Of a stretch of DNA of 64,000 bases, positions 9,161-16,418 are shown one piece after another. The position numbers and the translations under genes are program-made. The notes beneath the pieces were generated by a model. That model made no database searches. It was given only the letters and a program-made list of their open reading frames with translations, and was not told the origin of the DNA. Source of the DNA: an uncultured Bacteroides sp. (GTDB taxonomy: Bacteria > Bacteroidota > Bacteroidia > Bacteroidales > Bacteroidaceae); NCBI RefSeq assembly GCF_905207245.1, contig NZ_CAJLKP010000009.1, positions 48,494 to 112,493 of the forward strand, read 5' to 3'. Numbering within the stretch: position 1 is the stretch's first letter; each line of letters opens with the position of its first letter.

Positions 9161-9703
9161 TTATTTTTGCAGAAATCCTTCAGAAATCTTTTCATTTAAT
9201 TCAGAAACGATATCCTTGTAATCAGCCCGCCTGCCGCACGCATGTATTTCTAATAACGGATATTTATCAGCAATGTTCGCCAACAAATCTTCCATAGAGG
9301 GAGCGGCTGGAAGTTTACTATACTCTTCATAAGTATAGGTAAGAAAAACCACATTAGGACCTATTCCTCTATTATCCAACAGATACCCCTTGTTCAAAGG
9401 AGTAGGCAGGCGCAAGCCACCTCCTACTTTCAAATCTCCGGGCGCAGGATAAGATAATATACGGGTACGCGCCTCATCCATAATGACCGGAACCTGATGT
9501 AAATAATCAGCCTTTGTCTTATATACATACACTATCGGTGAGGTGGAAGCCGGATTACCACCTGACTTAGCCGGAGTGGTTACCATAGAATTCATTTCTA
9601 TTTTAGGTATATCAGATGTCACTGTTGTTTCTTTTTTTGCAGAGCGGCATCCAGCCAATAAGGCAATCAAAGCCACTACTCCTATATTAATTTCTTTTCT
9701 CAT
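9161..9703 (-). CDS. Small lipoprotein coupled to a C10 peptidase; function unknown
   Basis: A 180-residue predicted lipoprotein: the signal sequence ends in LIALLAGC, with the lipidated cysteine at residue 19. The mature part has a Ser/Thr/Pro-rich linker to about residue 55, then a compact domain (PIVYVYKTKADYLHQVPVIMDEARTRI; YLLDNRGIGPNVVFLTYTYEEYSKLP). I do not recognise the family. Its start overlaps the stop of the C10 peptidase gene by 4 bases, so the two are translated together. Genes for C10 inhibitors are known next to C10 peptidase genes in Bacteroides, which makes an inhibitor or chaperone role plausible, but no inhibitor motif is visible. Confidence 0.7.
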   Translation of the reverse strand: MRKEINIGVVALIALLAGCRSAKKETTVTSDIPKIEMNSMVTTPAKSGGNPASTSPIVYVYKTKADYLHQVPVIMDEARTRILSYPAPGDLKVGGGLRLPTPLNKGYLLDNRGIGPNVVFLTYTYEEYSKLPAAPSMEDLLANIADKYPLLEIHACGRRADYKDIVSELNEKISEGFLQK

Positions 9704-11526
9704 TTTAAAAATTTACATTGTTTGGTTCCCTTGTTCGTAACAGCTTGCAGAATATACACCCCCGCAGGATATTCCTCGCAAGAGAAAGTTGTATTTATCT
9801 TTCCTTCAGTCTGTATCTGTCTCAGCAGACGTCCGTTCACATCGTATACATTCAATTCACGCGCTCCTTCCGGTAAATAAACAGTCACCATTTCTTGCCG
9901 CTTATCGCAGAAAGCAGTAAATTGTATCTCTTGTTTCATTTCGGAAATTGAAGTAAGATCAGCCTTAATGATAATTTCATTCGTGGTATCAGCACCTCCA
10001 CGAACAATTTTCCAAGCCGCATCATTGGTTCCCTTGTAGACCGCAACAATACGATCACCAGGCTGCGGAGCCAATAGAATTTTGCAAGAGAAGATAAAAG
10101 CTCTACCACTATATACCTGCAAATTTGAAATGGACTTATTTTCATCTGAAATCACTTCCCGCAATTTCTGATTTTTATCCACCATAGCAAGAGCAGCAAC
10201 TCCATTGAACGGTGTGAGACCAAAATTTCCAATTGCCCCAACTGTCACACTAAAAATAGTATTTATATTAAACTGATTTTCAGTCGTTTCTAAACCTACA
10301 TAAGAACCACTGGCAAACATTCCCAACAAAGACTGATAATCTGAGTTTGTATCTTCTTTTGTTAAACCCAACACAGCATCTTGCCCCTGTGTGAATCCAC
10401 CTCCGGAAGCACCTCCGGCTCCTTGTGCATCCGGGTCTAAAGCAGAAAGCAAGAAAAAGCCATTACTAGCTCCGCCCCACCCCCAGTTCACTTTGAAATA
10501 GTCATCGGTTGTATAGCCACCCAATATAAACTGATGCCCTTCATCCTTAAGAGTCATGCCACCATAAAGCACAGGACCTACTGTCTCTAGTTCATCTTTC
10601 AACATTTGTATCCATTCTGCATCTGAGTACCATTCACGAAAAAGATACAACATGCCTTTATTGTACTTCATATATTTTGCTAATCCTTGAACAGCGGTTA
10701 ATGTTGCAGCACCGGTTCCACCAGCAGAAGCAGTATTAAACCTAGCCTGAGCCATGACACCACAATCGTACATCAATGTTGCAACTTCATTTTTAGCAGT
10801 TTCCGATGAGTTTCTATCATATTGAAGCGGCATCATATTCCAATCATAAGTGTTGCCCAGACTTCTTTCCGGTATGGTCATTCTTGTTCCGGAACTCTCT
10901 GCTTCATAATTGTAAGCAGGGAGAATACCCACGCCTGCATCCGGCCATTGATGATATCGCATAAGTATTGATATTGCCGTTGCAACACATCCTGTAACAG
11001 TCCGGCTACCTCTAATTTCAGGACAAAGGGTATTATAAGGGTCCAGTTGGTTCCAGTTTGCCGTTTCATATTCCTTCACCACAGTTCCGGCAGCAGTCTT
11101 CGACAAACTTGTCCACGCTTTAGCGACAGCATCAGAAGCGACTAAACCTGACATCCTGGCTTCATTAATCTGCTCTCTCAATCCGTTCATCCAACTTTTT
11201 AAATTAGTTGGCATCCCATCTACAACAAAACTATCCGTAGAAGAATAACCCAATACAGGCATAACCGCGTCATCCCCGGCAATGACTACAAATCCCTTCC
11301 GGTCAGTACTGTTAAAGACGTAGAAAGCCGGAAATGTTCCGGCATTACGAGTGTTCACATCTTCTCCATCCCACACCATTTGTAACTGAGGCGACACAGT
11401 ACTACGGGTCTGAATACTTGTTTTAAAGAAGTCAATAGCCAAAGCTCGTGCTTGCTCTGCTGTCACATTGTCAGCAAGAAGAGCGCCCGAAAAAAAAACA
11501 AACAAAAAGAGTAGTGTATACCTCAT
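9700..11526 (-). CDS. C10 family cysteine peptidase (streptopain-like), copy 1
   Basis: A 608-residue secreted protease precursor. The signal peptide is MRYTLLFLFVFFSGALLA. The propeptide to about residue 145 has the SpeB-type AEQARALAIDFF and GFVVIAGDDAVMPVLGYS segments. The catalytic cysteine is C180 in SRTVTGCVATAISILMRYHQWP and the catalytic histidine is H331 in EGHQFILGGY, followed by FKVNWGWGGASNGFF. A C-terminal domain of about 60 residues (LNVYDVNGRLLRQ to AGVYILQAVTNKGTKQCKFLK) resembles type IX secretion sorting domains. The family cleaves host proteins such as immunoglobulins and matrix proteins. It shares an operon with the small lipoprotein and has its own promoter, separate from copy 2. 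Confidence 0.9.
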   Translation of the reverse strand: MRYTLLFLFVFFSGALLADNVTAEQARALAIDFFKTSIQTRSTVSPQLQMVWDGEDVNTRNAGTFPAFYVFNSTDRKGFVVIAGDDAVMPVLGYSSTDSFVVDGMPTNLKSWMNGLREQINEARMSGLVASDAVAKAWTSLSKTAAGTVVKEYETANWNQLDPYNTLCPEIRGSRTVTGCVATAISILMRYHQWPDAGVGILPAYNYEAESSGTRMTIPERSLGNTYDWNMMPLQYDRNSSETAKNEVATLMYDCGVMAQARFNTASAGGTGAATLTAVQGLAKYMKYNKGMLYLFREWYSDAEWIQMLKDELETVGPVLYGGMTLKDEGHQFILGGYTTDDYFKVNWGWGGASNGFFLLSALDPDAQGAGGASGGGFTQGQDAVLGLTKEDTNSDYQSLLGMFASGSYVGLETTENQFNINTIFSVTVGAIGNFGLTPFNGVAALAMVDKNQKLREVISDENKSISNLQVYSGRAFIFSCKILLAPQPGDRIVAVYKGTNDAAWKIVRGGADTTNEIIIKADLTSISEMKQEIQFTAFCDKRQEMVTVYLPEGARELNVYDVNGRLLRQIQTEGKINTTFSCEEYPAGVYILQAVTNKGTKQCKFLK

Positions 11527-11602
11527 ATAGTTTGGGGTTAATTACTAAATAGCACCTCAACGAATGATATAAGTCAATCAGATTTATGGTTCATTAGAAA
11601 GA

Positions 11603-11610
11603 CAAAATTA
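11603..11610 (-). promoter_or_regulatory. -7 promoter element for C10 peptidase copy 1
   Basis: The minus strand reads TAATTTTG (TAnnTTTG), 77 bases before the peptidase start, between a terminator for the upstream gene and the ATG. No clear -33 element is present. Confidence 0.45.
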
Positions 11611-11714
11611 CGGAAATATATGATTCGGCAGATGATTTTGAATACTTTTTTTCATAATCCCATTTCAAACGAACATTTCTAATAAGAAATCGCTCACTTT
11701 AGGATATAAAAACA

Positions 11715-11741
11715 AGGCTATCCTCAGTTATGGGATAGCCT
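11715..11741 (-). terminator. Terminator after C10 peptidase copy 2
   Basis: A perfect 9-bp stem AGGCTATCC/GGATAGCCT with a 9-base loop. On the minus strand it is followed by a T-rich tract (TGTTTTTA). It separates the two C10 peptidase genes into distinct transcription units. Confidence 0.7.
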
Positions 11742-11782
11742 CTGAAAAAACGTTCTTATATAAAGATGCCAGAAGAGAGTTT

Positions 11783-13906
11783 TTAATGTGGATTAAATAA
11801 AACCTTTAAAACATTCTTTCCCTGTCTCACAATATAGAGACCATTCTGTGAAAATGCTACGACACCTTTTCCTCTTATACTTGTTATTTTAACCCCATAG
11901 CTGGAATATACATCAATCATTTCATCAGGATTTTCACTGGAAATATCTAACCCGGTACCTGTAGTAATAACTTTTAAAGGCTGAATGGATTCAGCTTGTT
12001 CAATACCAGTTTCTACGTCCGTAATCGTGAAGACAAGTCTCAGCTCATTGCCGGTGAACTGTTTCCATGTATCATCTTTCCGATAACTTCCTATCGCATA
12101 ATACTCTCCTGCCGGTAATCCGGGATTTCCAGAAATGGTGATGGTACTGGAAGCACTACCCGGTATTACGGTATAATCACTTATGCGTGTATAAGGAAGC
12201 AGTGCTCCATTTTTGCGTATATAAACAGCAAAGTCGTCTTCATACTTCATTCCCTTATTCTCTACTTGCAGTGTAAAGGTCATCTCTTTTCCTTCCACAG
12301 CTTCGCCAACCAACACAGCCGGAGCAAGTTGGGATAATTCGAACTTACTTCCCGGGGTATTAAGCACAATGCTGTTGGCAGTGACTTCAACATTATAATA
12401 AGTACTCACATCTTCCAGACCACGTAGCATACTCGGCTCTTTCTCACCCTCTTTTTGTGAGGCAAAATGAAGTTGGTAGCTACCATTGGGTACTGAAGCA
12501 GGGATTGTTCCGCTTAATGTAATGCTGTTCCATCCACTTCCTATGTTTATACCCGAAAATGCGCTGGGGCTTGTAAGAAACGTAACAAACTCGTCTCCCT
12601 GATATAAAGCTAAACCAATAACACCAGTCATAGGTGTAGCAGTGTTCCAGATTTTAGTAAATCTTATATCGACACTTTCATCCCTCGCATATTGATTTTT
12701 AGTAGCTTCCATACTCCCTTCCAATGTAAAACCACTAATGATTTCTCCGGTTGTTTCTGGCTGTACAAGTAACATAATATATTGCATGGCATTATAAGCC
12801 CCGCTTCCGCTTCCCGTACCGCCCGCTCCCGGGTCCAAAGCACTCAACGAATAATATCCGTTGGCATATCCGCTCCATCCCCAATTGAAGTGGTACATGT
12901 CTTTCTCATCGCACCCATCCAGCACAAACGCATGGCCTCCTCCGGAACTTTGTCCGCTATACAGAATAGGGCGTCCAGCTATTAATTCCTTTTGAATCAA
13001 ATTCTTCCAGCGTCCTTCGCTATTATAATCACGCCCTTCAAAATACATATTAGGGTTATATCCGAAATATTTTGTCAAGGCATTATACTGCGTGAAGATA
13101 CCTGCACCACTACCACCGGCGGCATTCAGATTATAATCCATATCCATAGCAACACCACAGTGTAACATTAATTCGGCCACCGCTTTCTTTTGCTCCTCAG
13201 TTGCCGTACCTGTATATTGAGGTAACATCAGCTCCCATTTATAGTTAGCCTCAGCATAGTTCACGGAAAGTGTTTTCCTTAGGGTCGCAGTTGTATAACT
13301 GTAACTTCCTATTCCCTGTTTGGGATATTCATAATATTTCATCACCATAGCCAATGCTGTGGCAGCACAACCGGTAACAGTTTTTTCTCCCCTTTCTTCC
13401 GGACAATCCAGATTATACGGGTCTCCCTGATCCCATTCTATTTTGTCTAAAAGCGGAGCAATGACCGGAGGTATTGTTCGCGTCGCCGAACTTTGAACCT
13501 CAGCCGTTTTTTTCACAAAACTATCATTTTCATTCATTCGCTCCATCTCAGTTGCATAAAAATCCAGCCAATACTTAGTGTTAGGAGGTAAATGAGCATA
13601 ATCCAGACTTCCTTTTTCAGAATATGCCAATATTTCACGCGCACAATCATCACCCGAGATGATGACAAATCCATCATCATTCCCTGTATTAACAATATAA
13701 TAAGCTGGATAAGCCATAGTACGAGTCTGTATGCTTTCTCCGTTTATCAGTTTCAGCCCCTTTACATCAATGTGCTTCATGGCTACATGAGAACGCACAA
13801 ATGTACGGGCAATTTCTAATGCTTGTTGCGGGGTGCGTGGAGCCGCAAAAAGCCATCCTGAGCAAACCAGGGAAACAAAAACAAGGGTGATAATAGCTTT
13901 TTTCAT
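11783..13906 (-). CDS. C10 family cysteine peptidase (streptopain-like), copy 2
   Basis: A 707-residue secreted protease precursor with signal peptide MKKAIITLVFVSLVCSGWLFA. The propeptide contains PRTPQQALEIARTFV and GFVIISGDDCAREILAYS. The catalytic cysteine is C180 in EKTVTGCAATALAMVMKYYEYP, the same residue number as in copy 1, and the catalytic histidine is H325 in GGGHAFVLDGCDEKDMYHFNWGWSGYANGYY. It is about 100 residues longer than copy 1, with extra beta-rich domains after the catalytic part and a sorting-like C-terminus (IDVYSSYGVKITSI to GLYIVRQGKNVLKVLF). It lies 86 bases downstream of the S1 lipoprotein with a hairpin between. Whether it belongs to the S1 transcript is open. Confidence 0.9.
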   Translation of the reverse strand: MKKAIITLVFVSLVCSGWLFAAPRTPQQALEIARTFVRSHVAMKHIDVKGLKLINGESIQTRTMAYPAYYIVNTGNDDGFVIISGDDCAREILAYSEKGSLDYAHLPPNTKYWLDFYATEMERMNENDSFVKKTAEVQSSATRTIPPVIAPLLDKIEWDQGDPYNLDCPEERGEKTVTGCAATALAMVMKYYEYPKQGIGSYSYTTATLRKTLSVNYAEANYKWELMLPQYTGTATEEQKKAVAELMLHCGVAMDMDYNLNAAGGSGAGIFTQYNALTKYFGYNPNMYFEGRDYNSEGRWKNLIQKELIAGRPILYSGQSSGGGHAFVLDGCDEKDMYHFNWGWSGYANGYYSLSALDPGAGGTGSGSGAYNAMQYIMLLVQPETTGEIISGFTLEGSMEATKNQYARDESVDIRFTKIWNTATPMTGVIGLALYQGDEFVTFLTSPSAFSGINIGSGWNSITLSGTIPASVPNGSYQLHFASQKEGEKEPSMLRGLEDVSTYYNVEVTANSIVLNTPGSKFELSQLAPAVLVGEAVEGKEMTFTLQVENKGMKYEDDFAVYIRKNGALLPYTRISDYTVIPGSASSTITISGNPGLPAGEYYAIGSYRKDDTWKQFTGNELRLVFTITDVETGIEQAESIQPLKVITTGTGLDISSENPDEMIDVYSSYGVKITSIRGKGVVAFSQNGLYIVRQGKNVLKVLFNPH

Positions 13907-13927
13907 ATTTCAATCATATTAATGATG

Positions 13928-13960
13928 AAAAGACTATGCCGTAAAATAGCATAGCCTTTT
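13928..13960 (-). terminator. Terminator-like hairpin between the S1 lipoprotein and C10 peptidase
   Basis: A 12-bp stem, AAAAGGCTATGC/GCATAGTCTTTT on the minus strand, with one G-U pair and a 9-base loop, followed by TCATCATT. It could terminate or attenuate the S1 cassette transcript before the C10 gene. No separate -7 element for the C10 gene is evident in this gap. Confidence 0.55.
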
Positions 13961-13992
13961 CTATACATAAAGTCAATTATTCAAAGAACAAT

Positions 13993-14868
13993 TTAATTTT
14001 TCGTCATAGAGCATTCTGCATATACAGCCCAATAGCCTGCATATACTCCGTCCTTAAATACACCTACACCAACAATACCATTCGGATTAAATACGATTTC
14101 ATCGAATGTTTCATTCCAGGTTGCATCTAAAGATTTCACAAGTCCGCCACTCATACTCATCGGGCATACTCTAACTTCACCTATAAAGCCAAAATTGAGT
14201 GTATTGTAAGTTTCACCTTCCACCAACGACAGTGTTCCGGCCGTCTTGTTGTATTTTACAATCCAAGGGATAGACGCTTTGTATCCTTGCGGGTCTGTAA
14301 AGCCTTCGAAGATAAACCTCTTCTCCAGATTAGCTTCATCTCCACCATCCGAAACTACAACCGTGAAATTAACAGGAGCACCACTTGCAGCATTAACAGC
14401 ATTAAACGTCCAGGTACCCATTAATTTATCGTAAGGTTCTATTTGCTCCTGAACATTTATCTTACAAGAACCAGTTCCGATAGAAGCTCCTTTAGCTCCT
14501 GTTATTTCGAGTTTGAATGAGCGATCAAAATTATCTTCCTTTGTTACAACATCAAGGTATATTTCTACATTAACAGTTTCTACACCTGCAGGTATTCTGA
14601 TTTGTCCGGAGGTAAGAATTACCGTCTTATCATTTTCCATAACTACCCCGGTAACATCTTTCACAGTCACGGTAGCTTCAATAAGACCACTATGATCTCC
14701 TGACACCTGAATAGGAACTTGAATACTTCTAACATTCTCCTTCACGTCCATTTCGCCTTGGGCGAATCCGATAGTGGCACTGCCGGAGTTTATAGCATCA
14801 TCGTCATCGCTACAAGCTACCATCGATAGAGGCAGTAAGAACGCCACCAATATTTTCAAATATTTCAT
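13993..14868 (-). CDS. Surface lipoprotein of cassette S1 (SusE/F position)
   Basis: A 291-residue lipoprotein. The signal sequence ends LPLSMVACSDDDD; the acidic run after the cysteine is the Bacteroides surface-export signal. Residues 30-120 look like a Calx-beta type sandwich (GFAQGEMDVKENVRSIQVPIQVSG; VILTSGQIRIPAGVETVNVEIYLDVV). The C-terminal half starts YDKLMGTWTFNAVNAASGAPVNF and has a lipocalin-like strand pattern. It follows susD by 18 bases, the place where SusE/SusF-like ligand-binding lipoproteins sit. It probably helps capture the S1 substrate at the surface. Being part of a silent cassette, it should be expressed only when S1 is joined to the leader. Confidence 0.75.
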   Translation of the reverse strand: MKYLKILVAFLLPLSMVACSDDDDAINSGSATIGFAQGEMDVKENVRSIQVPIQVSGDHSGLIEATVTVKDVTGVVMENDKTVILTSGQIRIPAGVETVNVEIYLDVVTKEDNFDRSFKLEITGAKGASIGTGSCKINVQEQIEPYDKLMGTWTFNAVNAASGAPVNFTVVVSDGGDEANLEKRFIFEGFTDPQGYKASIPWIVKYNKTAGTLSLVEGETYNTLNFGFIGEVRVCPMSMSGGLVKSLDATWNETFDEIVFNPNGIVGVGVFKDGVYAGYWAVYAECSMTKN

Positions 14869-14886
14869 AAACTTATTCTTTTTAAA

Positions 14887-16407
14887 TTAATAACCGGGAT
14901 TCTGTTGTCCTGCCAATTGCGGATTTGTTTCCATTTCAGCAGATGGAATAGGCCATACGAAGCGATAATCTCCTGCCGGATATGCAAGTTCTTTTCCATT
15001 CGGAACAAGAATATTATTGATATCCGGATTCTCTGGATGATCAGGATTACGTTGGAAACCAATACCCCAACGGCGCAAGTCACTCATACGGAAACCTTCA
15101 CCAATCAACTCTTTCAAACGCTCGCTGCGTATTTGTTGAACCAAAATCTGATCAGCATAATTAATCTCTTCATAATCAGCGATACGCTTGCTACGCAATT
15201 CATTCAAATATTTATTTGCCAAAGTCTGATTTGTAGTAGCAGCCGCTTCAGCAGCAATCAGGTAAATTTCACCCATGCGGAACATCTTAGGCATATTCAC
15301 ATAATTAGGTGTAGCAGTTGTTTTCAAAGATTCATTACCCGGATATTTCTTGAATACATAAGCCGGAACATCATTACCATCTACAGCCAGCTCCCACACC
15401 GTGAAGAAAGCATCAAAACGAACATCTTCTTCGTCATACATATTTAAAATGTCATAAGTAGGAATATAGTCTGCACCATCCAGTTTAGTGCTCAGATAAG
15501 CACCACCAAGTGAAGAGCCTAATTCAGTGGAACTCATGAACGGGCGGAAAATAGCTTCAGTACCTTCGTCTTTTGTCCACATAGCCTCATAAGCACTTAT
15601 TTCTGCCAATTTATAGATTTGAGACTTAATGATCTCCTCAGCTTTTGACAGAGCAGTTGCATTGTCACCTTTCAGCAAAGCAATACGTGCTTGCAGCGCT
15701 AATACTGCATAAGAAGACAAATAGGCGGCGTTGGGAGCAACAAATTCATTATCGCTCTTTTCATATTCAAGCAATGCATTATAAGCATCAGTCAAATCAT
15801 CGCTTATCAGTTTATACGTCTCATCTTGCGTGCTACGTCCAGGATATTTGCTACTGTCACCGGTCGGATTGTAAACAGTCACCAAAGGTAAACCTCTACC
15901 CGGAGATTGTGCAATACTTGCCGAATAAGTTGAGCAATAATGATCGGCCAGCCAGTAATAGCAATATGCTCTCACAAACTTAGCTTCCCCATCATAACGA
16001 GCCAATTCTGCATGCTCTTCAGCAGTATATTCATTATTTGTCAACATCTCATCCATCTTATTAATAATGAAGTTAGCTGAGTTTATTATCGAATATATAT
16101 TTCCCCATATAGTGGCAATATCTCTCGTTGACGAGTTGATATTTCCATTAGAGAATTCACCAATACGGTTTCCGTTAGTAGTGACTCCCTGGAATATATC
16201 CATCTGTATTTCCGGATAATTAACATATCCGCCGGTGGTGAGACTTCTCATACTCGCATAGAGTCCATTGCGAAAACGACGGCAGTCATTCAGATTCTGG
16301 ATGGCAGTATCATTGTCAAGACTGCCATAAGGTTTCTTGTCCATATCGCAGGAAGTAACCAATGCGCCCACCATTAATAGTGCAAATAATATTTTTTTCA
16401 TAATCAT
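14887..16407 (-). CDS. SusD/RagB-family lipoprotein of cassette S1
   Basis: A 506-residue SusD homologue, the surface lid that binds substrate over its SusC channel. The lipobox is GALVTSCDMDKKPYG. The N-terminal SusD-like part includes RRFRNGLYASMRSL and the TPR-like ARYDGEAKFVRAYCYYWLADHYC near 140. The C-terminal SusD domain has MPKMFRMGEIYLIAAEAAA and the terminal RSERLKELIGEGFRMSDLRRWG plus NPQLAGQQNPGY, the usual family ending. It lies 11 bases after the S1 susC stop. The intact frame shows the silent cassette is under selection. Confidence 0.93.
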   Translation of the reverse strand: MIMKKILFALLMVGALVTSCDMDKKPYGSLDNDTAIQNLNDCRRFRNGLYASMRSLTTGGYVNYPEIQMDIFQGVTTNGNRIGEFSNGNINSSTRDIATIWGNIYSIINSANFIINKMDEMLTNNEYTAEEHAELARYDGEAKFVRAYCYYWLADHYCSTYSASIAQSPGRGLPLVTVYNPTGDSSKYPGRSTQDETYKLISDDLTDAYNALLEYEKSDNEFVAPNAAYLSSYAVLALQARIALLKGDNATALSKAEEIIKSQIYKLAEISAYEAMWTKDEGTEAIFRPFMSSTELGSSLGGAYLSTKLDGADYIPTYDILNMYDEEDVRFDAFFTVWELAVDGNDVPAYVFKKYPGNESLKTTATPNYVNMPKMFRMGEIYLIAAEAAATTNQTLANKYLNELRSKRIADYEEINYADQILVQQIRSERLKELIGEGFRMSDLRRWGIGFQRNPDHPENPDINNILVPNGKELAYPAGDYRFVWPIPSAEMETNPQLAGQQNPGY

Positions 16408-16418
16408 CTTTTTCTTAA

